In this document: positions 24,907 to 34,388 of the stretch, piece after piece
Position numbering within the stretch: position 1 is the first letter of the stretch
Layout of the letters: each line of letters opens with the position of its first letter
DNA from: Neoluteolibacter marinus
GTDB lineage: Bacteria > Verrucomicrobiota > Verrucomicrobiia > Verrucomicrobiales > Akkermansiaceae
Assembly: GCF_014904755.1 (NCBI RefSeq)
Contig: NZ_JACZFQ010000023.1
Coordinates: 62,001-126,000 of the forward strand
Direction of reading: 5' to 3'
DNA length: 64,000 nt
Made by a program: the position numbers and the translations under genes
Notes under the pieces: generated by a model
The model's database searches: none
What the model was told of the DNA's origin: nothing
What the model saw: the letters and a program-made list of their open reading frames with translations, nothing else

Positions 24907-25935
24907 TCATTTTCCGGTTTGCTTTTCCAGCGACTTCACCCGCTCCACCAGCTTCGGCAGCTGTCGGATCAAGGCCCGGGAGCGCTGTTCTTCCATGAAG
25001 GGCCGGGCCGGGAAACCGCCGTAGGTTTGGCCGCCTTCGAGATCGGTGGTCGCGCCGGCACGACCGGCGAGCACCGCCTTGTCGCCGATCTTCACATGAC
25101 CACCGATTCCCGCCTGGGCGGCGACGACGACGTAGCTGCCGGTGCGCGAACTTCCAGCCAGGCCCGACTGCGAAACCAGCAGGCAGTGCTTGCCAAGCTG
25201 AACGTTGTGGGCAACCTGCACCAGATTGTCGATCTTGGTCCCCTCGCCGATCACGGTCCGGCCGAAGCGGGCCCGGTCGATCGTGGTGTTGGCTCCGATC
25301 TCGACGTCGTCCTGGATCTCGACGATCCCGACTTGATCGACCTTGACGTGGCGACCTTCCACGACCTCGTAGCCGTAGCCGTCGGAACCGATGACCGCTC
25401 CGGGCTGGATGATCACCCGATCACCGAGGATGCAGCGCTCGCGCACGGTGACATTGGCATGAAGAAGGCAATCCTTGCCGACCGCCACATCCTCTCCCAC
25501 CACGCTATTCGGACCGACCTCGCTGCCTTCGCCGATCACGGCTCCGGCCATGATGACGGCTCCGGCGTGAATCCGCACCTTGGTAGCATCGAGGCTTGCC
25601 GCTTCATCGACGATGGCACGGGGATGAATCCCCGGCTGGAAAGTCCGGGCGGTCGCGGCGACGAAGAGCTTCACCGCCAGGCCGAAGGCGAACGACGGAT
25701 TGTCGGCCGCGATCAAGGCGACGCCCTCCGGGCCTTCGGCGACCCCGCGCGGGACGATCACCGCCCCCGCCCGCGTGGTCAGGAACTGGGACCGGTACTT
25801 CTCGTTGCCGAGGAACGACAGCTCGGCACTCCCCGCCTCATCGAGAGCGGCGATGCCTTCCACCAAAAAATCGAGCTCGCCGCGGACGATGTCACCATCG
25901 ACCAAGCGGGCGAGCTCGGAAAGCGTCAAGGCCAC
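24907..25935 (-). CDS. lpxD: UDP-3-O-acylglucosamine N-acyltransferase
   Basis: LpxD adds the N-linked 3-hydroxyacyl chain in lipid A biosynthesis. The 342-aa protein has an N-terminal uridine-binding domain and a left-handed beta helix of hexapeptide repeats (IHAGAVIMAGAVIGEG, PGAVIGSDGYGYE). The catalytic histidine region is VQVAHNVQLGKHCLL, and the C-terminal helix ends in KSLEKQTGK. Length is typical (E. coli 341). The gene lies 22 bp downstream of the skp gene, the widespread skp-lpxD order, so both are probably co-transcribed for outer-membrane assembly. Confidence 0.95.
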   Translation of the reverse strand: MALTLSELARLVDGDIVRGELDFLVEGIAALDEAGSAELSFLGNEKYRSQFLTTRAGAVIVPRGVAEGPEGVALIAADNPSFAFGLAVKLFVAATARTFQPGIHPRAIVDEAASLDATKVRIHAGAVIMAGAVIGEGSEVGPNSVVGEDVAVGKDCLLHANVTVRERCILGDRVIIQPGAVIGSDGYGYEVVEGRHVKVDQVGIVEIQDDVEIGANTTIDRARFGRTVIGEGTKIDNLVQVAHNVQLGKHCLLVSQSGLAGSSRTGSYVVVAAQAGIGGHVKIGDKAVLAGRAGATTDLEGGQTYGGFPARPFMEEQRSRALIRQLPKLVERVKSLEKQTGK

Positions 25936-25957
25936 GGGCAGGACGGCTGGACTGGGA

Positions 25958-26587
25958 TCACTCGCCGCCTTCAGCGGGAGCCGGGGCTTCTTCGGAAGGA
26001 GCCTCTTCCGCCGGGGCGTCCTTGTTCAGCTCCTTGAGCAGCCCGTCGGTGATGTCGGTCGCGTCCTTGGTGTAGAGGAAGAAGGGCACCTGCGAGGTGC
26101 TGAGGCCGGACTTGTCGAAGACGTAGTCGTAGTCTTCCTTCTGGGCCTTTTCCTCCACCAGCTTGCGGATTTCGTCGAGGATGCCCTTCATCCGGGCCAC
26201 CATCTTCTCGTTGAGCGATTGGTTGCGGCGCTGGAGGAACTCGCGGCGTTCACGATCGAGGGCGATCCCCTCCTGCTGCTTGATGTTCCACTCGTTGAAG
26301 ACGCTCTGCTTCTTGGAATCGGAAATCGACGGATCCTCCAGCTGCTTGCGCATGTTCTGGAGATCGGTGTCCAGCTCGCGGATGCGGCCCAGGCGGTCGT
26401 TGTTGTCCTTCTGGATCCGTGCGCGCTCGACGTTGATCTCTTTCTGCGCCTCGTTCGTCCGGTGGTATTCCTTGAAAAGCTGCTGCATGTCGACAGTGGC
26501 GATCTTGAGCTTGCCCTCTTGCGCCGAGGCGGACCCGAGCAGGGCAACGGCGGCGAGGACTGCGGAAATTCGGCGAATGATGGTCAT
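25958..26587 (-). CDS. skp: OmpH/Skp-family periplasmic chaperone
   Basis: The 209-aa protein has a signal peptide (MTIIRRISAVLAAVALLGSASA). KIATVDMQQLFKEYHRTNEA follows, then a long heptad-rich coiled-coil region (about residues 40-160), which is the OmpH/Skp plan. The C-terminus is Ala/Glu/Pro-rich (APAEEAPSEEAPAPAEGGE) and longer than in E. coli Skp. It should hold unfolded outer-membrane proteins in the periplasm. The gene precedes lpxD in the conserved order. The ATG at 26587 was chosen because longer frames extend into a non-coding stretch. Confidence 0.9.
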   Translation of the reverse strand: MTIIRRISAVLAAVALLGSASAQEGKLKIATVDMQQLFKEYHRTNEAQKEINVERARIQKDNNDRLGRIRELDTDLQNMRKQLEDPSISDSKKQSVFNEWNIKQQEGIALDRERREFLQRRNQSLNEKMVARMKGILDEIRKLVEEKAQKEDYDYVFDKSGLSTSQVPFFLYTKDATDITDGLLKELNKDAPAEEAPSEEAPAPAEGGE

Positions 26588-26701
26588 GAATGAGTGGGGT
26601 TCCCGGCGGGATTGGAGCGGAGGTTGAACCGAATTCCCGGCAGCGTCAACGCCCCATCCCGGCCTTGCCGAAGGGCCCTCCGCCAACGATCTTCCGGCGC
26701 C

Positions 26702-27547
26702 ATGCGGACCGCAGACACCCCGGAAAAACTTCGCTTGCAGGTCGCCGATCTGCCGCGCCCCTTGATCCTCGTGCCGACCATGGGTGCCCTCCACCAAGGC
26801 CATCTCGCCCTGATCCGGAAGGCCCGTGAGATCGCCGGATCCACGGGCAGCGTGGCGGTCTCGATCTTCGTGAACCCGATCCAGTTCGACCGCCCCGCCG
26901 ACCTGGCCGCTTACCCCCGTCCGCTCGCCGACGACCTCGCCCAATGCCAGGCCGCCGGGGTCGATCTCGCCTTCGTCCCGGCGAGCGGCTCCATGTATTA
27001 TCCGGACCGTTCCGTCACGGTGACCGAAACCCTGCTTTCCAAGCACCTCTGCGGGGCCACCCGGCCGGGGCACTTCGACGGGGTTTGCACCGTCGTGCTG
27101 AAGCTGTTCAACCTGTTCCAACCCGAGGCGGCGGTTTTCGGGGAAAAGGACTTCCAGCAGCTCGCCATCCTGCGCCGCATGACCCGCGACCTCGACGTGC
27201 CGGTTGAAGTCGTCGGCCTCCCGACCGTCCGCGAACCGGACGGCCTCGCGATGTCCTCGCGCAACGTCCGGCTCACCGCGGAGCATCGCGCCGACGCCCC
27301 GCGGATCCAGCGCGCGCTTCAAGGGGTGCTATCGCTTCTCCGCTGCGGCGAAAGGAGCGGCGACCTCTTCCTGGCCCGCGCCCGCAAGCACCTCGAGGAA
27401 TCGCCGTTCCTCAGGATCGACTACCTCGAACTCGTTGATGCCGAAACCTTGCAACCGGTCGGCCGGATCCAGCGCCCGGCGGTGCTTGCGACCGCGGTTT
27501 TCTACGGCGATGTCCGGCTGATCGACCATGTGACGCTGTGCCCCTAG
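26702..27547 (+). CDS. panC: pantoate-beta-alanine ligase
   Basis: PanC joins pantoate and beta-alanine with ATP to make pantothenate. The 281-aa protein has the HIGH-like PTMGALHQGHLALIRKA (residues about 23-39), SIFVNPIQFD, FGEKDFQQLAILRRM and the KMSKS-like MSSRNVRLT. Length matches the family. The ATG at 26702 was used; an in-frame upstream ATG at 26594 would add 36 residues with no family counterpart. It is convergent with the 27560 gene and divergent from skp. Confidence 0.94.
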   Translation: MRTADTPEKLRLQVADLPRPLILVPTMGALHQGHLALIRKAREIAGSTGSVAVSIFVNPIQFDRPADLAAYPRPLADDLAQCQAAGVDLAFVPASGSMYYPDRSVTVTETLLSKHLCGATRPGHFDGVCTVVLKLFNLFQPEAAVFGEKDFQQLAILRRMTRDLDVPVEVVGLPTVREPDGLAMSSRNVRLTAEHRADAPRIQRALQGVLSLLRCGERSGDLFLARARKHLEESPFLRIDYLELVDAETLQPVGRIQRPAVLATAVFYGDVRLIDHVTLCP

Positions 27548-27559
27548 CAAGGCATCCCG

Positions 27560-27802
27560 TCACTCGCCCCGTTTTCTCCGGCGCATTTCCTTCATCAGAT
27601 CGTGCTGGCGTCCCATGTTGTAGAGGTAGCTTGTCCGATCCGCATCGGTGTAGATGATTTCAAGACTTCCGAGTTTACGCAAAACTAGGACTGTCAGGAA
27701 AAAGGACACGTTCCCCACGATGGTTCCCCAGAAAAGGAATCCCCCCACGACGGGCCACCACTCCTCGGACCCGAAGAAAATCGCACCGCCAAACGAGCTC
27801 AT
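27560..27802 (-). CDS. small hypothetical membrane protein
   Basis: The 80-aa protein has hydrophobic segments about residues 16-45 (VVGGFLFWGTIVGNVSFFLTVLVL) and a basic C-terminus (MKEMRRRKRGE). No family is recognised. The ATG at 27802 opens the frame. Its coding direction opposes panC with 12 bp between stops. Expression is plausible, but a spurious call cannot be excluded. Confidence 0.55.
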   Translation of the reverse strand: MSSFGGAIFFGSEEWWPVVGGFLFWGTIVGNVSFFLTVLVLRKLGSLEIIYTDADRTSYLYNMGRQHDLMKEMRRRKRGE

Positions 27803-28001
27803 GATCAGAAACGAGCCGAGCGCGAACGACCGCCGGACTGTTCGGTAGGAAAGCGTTTTCAGCGGGCTGAGCGTGGATGTGCGGATTAACCCTGTCGAGG
27901 GGCATCGCGGGGCTCCGAGCCAGAGTTCAACGGACCAATGCCCCCTCCCTGACGGTTTTTGGCCTTTTCGTCACCTTCAGGCCGGGCATCCTGCCGCCCC
28001 C

Positions 28002-29615
28002 ATGACGTCAGACTTCCTGGTGATCGGGTCAGGCATTGCCGGCCTCTCCTTTGCCATCCGTGCCGCCAGGCACGGGTCGGTGGTGGTGCTGACCAAGGGA
28101 GCCGCGATCGACTCCAACACCGCCTGGGCGCAGGGCGGGCTCGCCTCGGTTTTGCCCGAGGGTCTGCGCGATGAAGGCGACAGCGTCGAGCTTCACATCG
28201 CCGACACCCTCGATGCCGGCGCGGGCCTCTGCAAGGAGGACGTGGTGCGAACCATCGTCACCGAAGGTGCCGCCACCGTGGACGACCTGCTGGGCTACGG
28301 GGTCGATTTCGACAAGGAGGGCGACCATTTCGCCTTGGGGAAGGAAGGCGGCCACTCGAAGCGCCGGATCCTTCATGCCCGCGACACCACCGGCCGGGAA
28401 ATCGCCGAGTCCTTGATCGAGGTGGCGCGCCGCACGCCCAACCTCACCCTGTTGGAGAATCACTTCAGCATCGACCTGATCACCACCGGCAAGCTCGGCA
28501 GCGTGACCGAGGACCGGGTGCTGGGCGCCTACGTCCTGGAGAAGGAGTCCGGCGAGGTGAAGATCTTCCGCTCCGACCGGGTGCTGCTGGCGACCGGCGG
28601 CTGCGGCAAGGTTTACCTCTATACCACCAATCCGGATTCCTCCACCGGCGACGGCGTCGCGATGGCCTGGCGGGCTGGGGCCAGCGTGGCGAACATGGAG
28701 TTCATCCAGTTCCACCCCACCTGCTTCTACAACCCCGCGGCCACCGGCCCGGAGGCGCGATCCTTCCTCGTCAGCGAGGCGGTGCGGGGCGAGGGCGGAA
28801 TCCTCATCAACTCCCGCGGCGAGGACTTCACCCGCAAGGTCGACCCCCGCGGCTCGCTCGCCCCGCGCGACATCGTCGCCCGCGCCATCGACCGCGAAAT
28901 CAAGCGGACTGGCGCGGCATGCGTCTATCTCGACGTGACCCACAAGCCTGCCGGGTTCATGAGAGAGCGCTTTCCGTTCATTTATGAAAAGCTCCGCAGC
29001 TATGGCCTCGACTGCGAGAAGCAGCCGATTCCGGTGGTTCCGGCGGCCCACTATCAATGTGGCGGAGTCCTCACCGACGTGAATGGCAAGACCACCATCC
29101 GCGGGCTGTATGCGATCGGCGAGGTGGCCAGCACGGGACTCCACGGCGCCAACCGGCTGGCGTCGAATTCCCTCCTCGAAGGAAATGTCACCGCCCGCCG
29201 GGCGCTCGACGACATCCTCCACCACTATCAGGTGCAGCGCCACGCCGACGAAGCCCCGGACATCCCGGAGTGGCACCATGGCGACGTCACCGCCCCGGAC
29301 GAGCTGGTGGTGATTTACCACAACTGGGATGAATTGCGGCGGTTGATGTGGGACTATGTGTCGATCGTCCGCACCGACAACCGCCTGCGCCGGGCCGCCA
29401 CTCGCCTGCGGAACCTCAAGAAGGAGGTCCGCGAGTTCTACTGGGGCCACCGCGTCACCGCCGATATTCTGGAGTTGCGCAACCTCGTGGCAGTCGCTTC
29501 CCTCGTCGTCGATTGCGCCATCCGGCGCCGCGAATCGAGGGGCTTGCATCATACGCTAGACTACCGCGGCACCGACGAGCGGTTCCTGAGGGAAACCGTG
29601 CTCAGGCGGTTCTAA
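28002..29615 (+). CDS. nadB: L-aspartate oxidase
   Basis: NadB oxidises L-aspartate to iminoaspartate with FAD in NAD biosynthesis. The 537-aa protein has the FAD motif LVIGSGIAGLSFAIRAA (residues 5-21), SNTAWAQGGLASV and EFIQFHPTCFY. CGGVLTDVNGKTTIRGLYAIGEV and NRLASNSLLEG are the conserved C-terminal blocks. The arginine-rich helical tail is typical of the family and distinguishes it from fumarate reductase, as does its size. The ATG at 28002 aligns with family starts. No nadA or nadC is in the window. Confidence 0.95.
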   Translation: MTSDFLVIGSGIAGLSFAIRAARHGSVVVLTKGAAIDSNTAWAQGGLASVLPEGLRDEGDSVELHIADTLDAGAGLCKEDVVRTIVTEGAATVDDLLGYGVDFDKEGDHFALGKEGGHSKRRILHARDTTGREIAESLIEVARRTPNLTLLENHFSIDLITTGKLGSVTEDRVLGAYVLEKESGEVKIFRSDRVLLATGGCGKVYLYTTNPDSSTGDGVAMAWRAGASVANMEFIQFHPTCFYNPAATGPEARSFLVSEAVRGEGGILINSRGEDFTRKVDPRGSLAPRDIVARAIDREIKRTGAACVYLDVTHKPAGFMRERFPFIYEKLRSYGLDCEKQPIPVVPAAHYQCGGVLTDVNGKTTIRGLYAIGEVASTGLHGANRLASNSLLEGNVTARRALDDILHHYQVQRHADEAPDIPEWHHGDVTAPDELVVIYHNWDELRRLMWDYVSIVRTDNRLRRAATRLRNLKKEVREFYWGHRVTADILELRNLVAVASLVVDCAIRRRESRGLHHTLDYRGTDERFLRETVLRRF

Positions 29616-29629
29616 TCCAACGCGACACG

Positions 29630-30565
29630 ATGGGAAGATCGACCACCACCACAACAATCCCAGGCACCGGGCCATCCTCCCGCGGCTTGTTTCTGGCGGC
29701 GCTTGTTTTTCCCCTCTTCGGCACCCAGCTCTTCGGCCAGGCGGCAACGACCCGGACCAATCTCCCGCGCGTGGTGATCCCGACCTCGAACCGGCCGACG
29801 GCCCCGGTGCGCCCGGTCAACCCGGCCAACGGGATGCTCTACCCGTGGCGCCAGAACATCACCGCCACGGTGTTCTGGATCGGTGAGCAGCCGACCCAGA
29901 ACAACCCGACCCCCAACGACAAATCGTCGTGGGACCAGGCATGGAAGCAGAACTTTGGCGGTTACGACGATCCGGATCCATCCGCCCGGATCGCCGACCA
30001 CCGCACCGGCGAGTTCCGTCCGAAGGGATTCACCCCCCGGCTCAACCCGTTTTACATCGCGCTGCCCTACAACGACGTCGCCGGTTGGTCGCGCCACAAA
30101 CCCGAGGCGTCGAAGGTCATCCCGTGGTTCTCCAGGGTCGCCCCCAAGCCGGGCAAGACCGTGCTGAAAGGCCGCTGGGTCCAGATCTACAACGGCAAGC
30201 GCAGCTGCTACGCACAGTGGGAGGATTGCGGGCCGTGGGAGACCGACGACTGGCAGTATGTCTTCCAGGGCAAGCAGCCCCGCAACCGCTCCAACAAGAG
30301 CGCGGCGATCGACATTTCCCCGGCGATCCGCGACTACCTCGACCTCCAGTCCGGGGAGAAATGCCACTGGCGCTTCGTCGAAGCCGCCCAGGTTCCCTAC
30401 GGCCCGTGGAAGAAATACGGCCAGCAAACGCCCGGCAACAACGCCCCGGTCGGCCCTGGCGGGCAGGACCCGGAAGCACAACGGCGCTACCTCGAATACC
30501 TGCGCAAACTCCGGGACGAGCAGTACTTGAAGAAGTCCAAGTACGACATGGAGAACGGCCGTTGA
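29630..30565 (+). CDS. secreted protein with possible double-psi beta-barrel domain
   Basis: The 311-aa protein has a signal peptide (GLFLAALVFPLFGTQLFGQA, about residues 20-39). The central block RWVQIYNGKRSCYAQWEDCGPWET and AIDISPAIRDYL resembles the double-psi beta-barrel of RlpA-type proteins, where a G-P motif and an (I/A)D(I/L)S motif recur. That suggests a cell-wall or carbohydrate-associated role, but the catalytic Asp/His cannot be assigned. The C-terminus is a charged helical tail. It follows nadB by 14 bp. Confidence 0.62.
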   Translation: MGRSTTTTTIPGTGPSSRGLFLAALVFPLFGTQLFGQAATTRTNLPRVVIPTSNRPTAPVRPVNPANGMLYPWRQNITATVFWIGEQPTQNNPTPNDKSSWDQAWKQNFGGYDDPDPSARIADHRTGEFRPKGFTPRLNPFYIALPYNDVAGWSRHKPEASKVIPWFSRVAPKPGKTVLKGRWVQIYNGKRSCYAQWEDCGPWETDDWQYVFQGKQPRNRSNKSAAIDISPAIRDYLDLQSGEKCHWRFVEAAQVPYGPWKKYGQQTPGNNAPVGPGGQDPEAQRRYLEYLRKLRDEQYLKKSKYDMENGR

Positions 30566-30584
30566 CCGGGGCCCCACTCCGCGA

Positions 30585-30614
30585 TTGCCCTGCGGCGGTG
30601 CCCGCCCCTAGTTT
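30585..30614 (+). promoter_or_regulatory. promoter-like box pair before the PhoD-like gene
   Basis: TTGCCC at 30585-30590 and TAGTTT at 30609-30614 are 18 bp apart, and the GTG start lies 6 bp downstream. The TAGTTT box recurs before the small basic protein and acs. The pairing is inferred. Confidence 0.4.
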
Positions 30615-30620
30615 GACGGG

Positions 30621-32960
30621 GTGATTTGCCGCTTCCTCCTCCCCCTGCTGTTGCTCGCCGGTCCGGTCCTGGCGCAAGGCTCTTTCATTCCCGACATCGC
30701 GGCCAACGTTCGCCGCCCCTGGACCGGCAAGGACTTCTGGGCGAATCCCGCCGAGGATTGGCACGTTTCGAAGGGCCGCTTCGAGAATTCCTTTTCCGGC
30801 GGAAACCGGAACATTGTCCTGCTGACCGCGGAGCTGGGCAAGGATGCCGCGCCGTTCACCGTCAGGGCACAGGTCGAACAGATTTCGTTCGAGTTGTTCG
30901 GCGAGGGTTTCGTCGGATTCCAATGCGGCCTCCGCGGCGCCAGCGACGACTACCGGGAGGCGGCGATCAGCGGCACCGGCTTCGCCGCCGGCATCGATTT
31001 CACGGGCCGGCCGTTCATCGGTGGCACCAAGGCGGAGGATGCACCGCTCCCGCTGCCACTGCGCGGCGTGGTGCTGGAACTCAAGGGCGAAGCCGCCGGT
31101 GAGTTCCAATACAAACTGAGCCTGCTGGTGCAGGATGGTGCGGGCAAGATCCTCAAAACGGTGACCACCACCGCTGACGCCAGCTGGCTTCCGGGGCTCG
31201 TTTCGCTGACGGCCTCCACGCGTCCGGGATCCACGGCGGACCTGTCCATGGCCCGTCCCCCACGCGTGGCCGCGCCCTCCCAGGAACGCAAAGGCGAGGG
31301 CCGTTTCGCGTTCAGCAAACTGGAACTCGCGGGTACCAAGGTGATCCGGCATCCCGAGCGGGCCTTCGGTCCGATCCTCTGGACGACCTACACCCTGGAC
31401 AACAGCGGCACCCTCTGCCTCCTCGCCCAGGCAGCCCCGTTCGCCACCAGCGAACGGATCGAAGCCCAGTTGATCCTGCCCGGCCGCGACCCCCAGTTCG
31501 CAACCCTCGATCCGACATCCCGCACCGCCCGTTTCCGGGTCCTGCGCATGGATCCGTCGAAAGACCTGTCCTACGAGGTGACCATGCTGGGAGATTCCTA
31601 CAAGGGAACCATCCGCGCCGCACCGACCGGCCGCGCCCTGAAGGTCGTCTCGATGTCCTGCAATGATGCCACGGGCTTTCCGCACCAGGACCTCGTTGCC
31701 AACGTCAGCGCCCAGAAACCCGACCTCCTCACCTTCCACGGGGACCAGATCTACGAAGGGGTCGGCGGTTACGGGCTCGTCTACGACCACCGGCCGGGCG
31801 ACCGCGCCGTGATCTCCTACCTGCGCAAGTACTTCATGCACGGCTGGACCTGGCGGGAGCTCCTGCGCGACACGCCCTCGATCACGATTCCCGACGACCA
31901 CGACGTTTTCCATGGCAACCTCTGGGGAGTCGGCGGCGAACAGGCCGACATTACGAAAGGCTACGGCAACTTCGCCCAGGACTCCGGCGGCTACAAGATG
32001 TCGCCGGAATTCGTCAACGTCGTGCACCGCACCCAGACCGGGAACCTGCCGGATCCCGCCGACCCCTCGCCCTGCCGCAGCGGCATCAGCGTGTATTTCA
32101 CCCGTCACGCCTACGGTCCACTGGACTTCATTATCCTCGCCGACCGGCAGTTCAAATCCGCCCCGAAGGACCTCCTGCCGGATGCCAGGATCGAGAACGG
32201 ATGGCCGGCCAACCCCCAGTGGGACGCGAAAACCACCCCGGATCCCGCGGACTGCCAGCTGCTCGGCGTCCGTCAGGAAGCCTATCTCACACGCTGGTCG
32301 AATTCCCCGGCCAAAGACACGACCTTCCGCATCGCCATCTCACAAAGCCCTTTCTGTGCTCCCCAGACCCTGCCGAAGAACATGGTCTCGGACGCCGAGG
32401 TCCCGGACCTTCCAGTTTACAAGGAGGGGGAGTATGCGCCGGATGATGAACCGAAACCCGACTATGATACCAACGGCTGGCCCCACGATGCGCGCATGCG
32501 GGCGGTCGAGCTCCTGGCCAAGGCCCACGCCGTCCACCTCACCGGGGACCAGCATCTCGGCAGCACCGGGCAGTACGGATTGAAATCCTGGGGCGACGGC
32601 CCGTGGTGGATCAGCTCGCCGGCCACTGCCAATCTCTGGCCGCGCCGCTGGATGCCCTCGACCGACGGCAAGAACCGCCGCCCGGGCGCCCCGAAGTGGA
32701 CCGGCGACTACGAGGATGCTTTCGGCAACCACATCACGCTGCACGCCGTGGCCAATCCCCGTAAAACCGGGCGAGAACCCGCCAGATTGTTCGATCGCGC
32801 CGTCGGCTACAGCGTCACCGTCTGGGACCCTTCCACCGGTCAAGTTCGTTTGGAAAACTGGCCATATTGGGCCTCGCCCGACAAGGATGCTCCCGACAAC
32901 ACGCCTTACCCCGGCTGGCCCGTCACGATCGAACCCGCGAGTGGCAAACGGGTGGATTGA
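30621..32960 (+). CDS. PhoD-like metallophosphatase with N-terminal jelly-roll extension
   Basis: The 779-aa secreted protein starts at a GTG with a signal peptide (FLLPLLLLAGPVLA). Residues about 25-240 look like a beta-sandwich (DUF1080/3-keto-disaccharide hydrolase type). The PhoD phosphatase domain follows: SMSCND, FHGDQIYEGVGG, ITIPDDHDVFHGNLWG and LTGDQHLGS supply the likely Fe/Ca and metal ligands. Phosphomonoesterase or phosphodiesterase activity outside the cytoplasm is expected. The protein is longer than the B. subtilis PhoD because of the N-terminal domain. A promoter-like box overlaps the upstream spacer. Confidence 0.86.
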   Translation: MICRFLLPLLLLAGPVLAQGSFIPDIAANVRRPWTGKDFWANPAEDWHVSKGRFENSFSGGNRNIVLLTAELGKDAAPFTVRAQVEQISFELFGEGFVGFQCGLRGASDDYREAAISGTGFAAGIDFTGRPFIGGTKAEDAPLPLPLRGVVLELKGEAAGEFQYKLSLLVQDGAGKILKTVTTTADASWLPGLVSLTASTRPGSTADLSMARPPRVAAPSQERKGEGRFAFSKLELAGTKVIRHPERAFGPILWTTYTLDNSGTLCLLAQAAPFATSERIEAQLILPGRDPQFATLDPTSRTARFRVLRMDPSKDLSYEVTMLGDSYKGTIRAAPTGRALKVVSMSCNDATGFPHQDLVANVSAQKPDLLTFHGDQIYEGVGGYGLVYDHRPGDRAVISYLRKYFMHGWTWRELLRDTPSITIPDDHDVFHGNLWGVGGEQADITKGYGNFAQDSGGYKMSPEFVNVVHRTQTGNLPDPADPSPCRSGISVYFTRHAYGPLDFIILADRQFKSAPKDLLPDARIENGWPANPQWDAKTTPDPADCQLLGVRQEAYLTRWSNSPAKDTTFRIAISQSPFCAPQTLPKNMVSDAEVPDLPVYKEGEYAPDDEPKPDYDTNGWPHDARMRAVELLAKAHAVHLTGDQHLGSTGQYGLKSWGDGPWWISSPATANLWPRRWMPSTDGKNRRPGAPKWTGDYEDAFGNHITLHAVANPRKTGREPARLFDRAVGYSVTVWDPSTGQVRLENWPYWASPDKDAPDNTPYPGWPVTIEPASGKRVD

Positions 32961-33012
32961 CTCCTTCAGGCAGAGGGAAATGAGCGGCATTTTTGCCGGT
33001 CATGAGCGGCGC

Positions 33013-33039
33013 TTGACGATTTCGCCGCATTGGTATGTT
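33013..33039 (+). promoter_or_regulatory. extended -10 promoter candidate before tal
   Basis: TTGACG at 33013 and TATGTT at 33034 with the TG extension one base upstream (TGGTATGTT) give a candidate promoter about 65 bp before the ATG. The spacer is 15 bp, shorter than usual, so the extended -10 may compensate. Confidence 0.35.
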
Positions 33040-33103
33040 TCTCCCGCCCGCTGAATTTTTCGCCTCGCCACGCGGCCCAATCCCGCCTACCCCGCCCCCA
33101 ACC

Positions 33104-34063
33104 ATGAGCGCCACGCAACTCGACCAACTGAAGCAGTTCACCACCGTCGTCGCCGATACCGGCGACTTCGAATCGATGAAGGCCTACAAGCCGCAGGACG
33201 CGACCACCAACCCGTCGCTCATCCTCCAGGCCGCCGCCAAGCCGGAATACAAGCACCTCGTCGACCAGGCGATCACCGAGCACAAGGGCTCCAGCCTCAC
33301 CGGCCAGGCTTTGATCGACTCCGTCCTCGACCGCATCCTGATCATCTTCGGCCTGGAGATCCTCAAGATCGTTCCCGGCCGCGTGTCGACCGAAGTCGAT
33401 GCCCGCCTCTCCTTCGACACCGAAGGCACCGTCGCCAAGGCCCACCAGCTGATCGCCGCCTACGAAAAGGAGGGCATCTCCCGCGACCGCGTCCTGATCA
33501 AGATCGCCTCCACCTGGGAAGGCATCAAGGCCGCGGAGCAGCTCGAGAAGGAAGGCATCCACTGCAACCTCACCCTGCTGTTCTCCTTCGCCCAAGCCGT
33601 GGCCTGCGCCGAAGCCGGCGTCCAGCTGATCTCGCCCTTCGTCGGCCGCATCCTCGATTGGTACAAGGCCTCCACCGGCGAGAACTACGAGGGCGACGCG
33701 GATCCCGGCGTGATCTCGGTGAAGCAGATCTACACCTACTACAAGAAGTTCGGCTACAAGACCGAGGTGATGGGCGCTTCCTTCCGCAACACCGGGGAGA
33801 TCCTTTCGCTCGCCGGTTGCGATCTTCTCACCATCAGCCCCGGCTTGCTCGGCCAGCTGCAGGACTCGACCGAGGCCGTCGAGCGCCGCCTGTCCCCCGA
33901 GGACTCCGCCGGCGCCGACATCGAGAAGGTCAGCTTCGACGAGAAGTCCTTCCGCCTCGCGTTCAACGAGGACGCCATGGCCACCGAAAAGACCGCTCAG
34001 GGCATCCGCGGATTCGCCGCCGACATCGTCAAGCTGGAGAAGCTCGTCGCCGAGCTGCTCTGA
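33104..34063 (+). CDS. tal: transaldolase
   Basis: Transaldolase transfers dihydroxyacetone units in the pentose phosphate pathway. The 319-aa protein has [12 protein letters not shown] (about residues 31-42), the Schiff-base lysine in [13 protein letters not shown] (about residue 132) and [23 protein letters not shown]-like [14 protein letters not shown] is also present. The size and motifs match the TalB group. The ATG at 33104 gives the family start ([17 protein letters not shown]). A rho-independent terminator follows at 34082, and a promoter candidate lies upstream. Confidence 0.95.
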   Translation: MSATQLDQLKQFTTVVADTGDFESMKAYKPQDATTNPSLILQAAAKPEYKHLVDQAITEHKGSSLTGQALIDSVLDRILIIFGLEILKIVPGRVSTEVDARLSFDTEGTVAKAHQLIAAYEKEGISRDRVLIKIASTWEGIKAAEQLEKEGIHCNLTLLFSFAQAVACAEAGVQLISPFVGRILDWYKASTGENYEGDADPGVISVKQIYTYYKKFGYKTEVMGASFRNTGEILSLAGCDLLTISPGLLGQLQDSTEAVERRLSPEDSAGADIEKVSFDEKSFRLAFNEDAMATEKTAQGIRGFAADIVKLEKLVAELL

Positions 34064-34081
34064 ACCGGAGGACGTCTTTCC

Positions 34082-34116
34082 AAGCCCGCACGTCGCTCAC
34101 GGCGTGCGGGCTTTCT
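34082..34116 (+). terminator. rho-independent terminator after tal
   Basis: AAGCCCGCACG (34082-34092) pairs with CGTGCGGGCTT (34103-34113), followed by TCTTGTTT. The 11-bp GC-rich stem and T-rich tail are typical. It separates tal from the toxin-antitoxin transcript. Confidence 0.85.
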
Positions 34117-34144
34117 TGTTTCCGGATCGACAAGTAGAACATCC

Positions 34145-34152
34145 GTTATAAC
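34145..34152 (+). promoter_or_regulatory. palindromic -10/operator candidate before the AbrB-like gene
   Basis: GTTATAAC is a perfect 8-bp palindrome 9 bp before the ATG and overlaps a TATAAC -10-like box. Antitoxin autoregulation at this site is inferred. Confidence 0.35.
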
Positions 34153-34160
34153 GTCCTGCC

Positions 34161-34388
34161 ATGACCGCGAAACTGAAGATCACCGCCATCGGCAATTCCG
34201 CCGGGGTCATCCTGCCCAAGGAAGTGCTCGAGAAGTTGCGGGTGGAAAAGGGCGACACCTTGTTTCTGACGGAAACACCGAACGGCATCGAGCTGTCCGC
34301 CCACGACGATGAAGTTGAGCTCCAGATGGAGATCGCGGAAAAGATCATGCGTGAGAACCGCAACCTTCTCCGCAAGCTCGCACAGTGA
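34161..34388 (+). CDS. AbrB/SpoVT-type antitoxin
   Basis: The 75-aa protein has the swapped-hairpin AbrB fold signature LKITAIGNSAGVILPKEVLEKL (residues about 4-25) and a charged C-terminal tail (VELQMEIAEKIMREN). That tail is probably the part that neutralises the toxin. The DNA-binding N-terminus suggests autoregulation. The stop overlaps the GTG start of the Doc gene by 4 bp, the usual coupling of antitoxin and toxin. A palindrome GTTATAAC lies just upstream of the start region at 34145. Confidence 0.85.
   Translation: MTAKLKITAIGNSAGVILPKEVLEKLRVEKGDTLFLTETPNGIELSAHDDEVELQMEIAEKIMRENRNLLRKLAQ

Noticed and set aside
24902-24917. CCGGA/TCCGG hairpin between the 24232 gene and lpxD
   Set aside because: Only five base pairs long and partly inside lpxD coding sequence.
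30117-32108. 663-codon minus-strand frame opposite the phosphatase and the DPBB-like gene
   Set aside because: Composition and position mark it as antisense shadow of two well-supported plus-strand genes.
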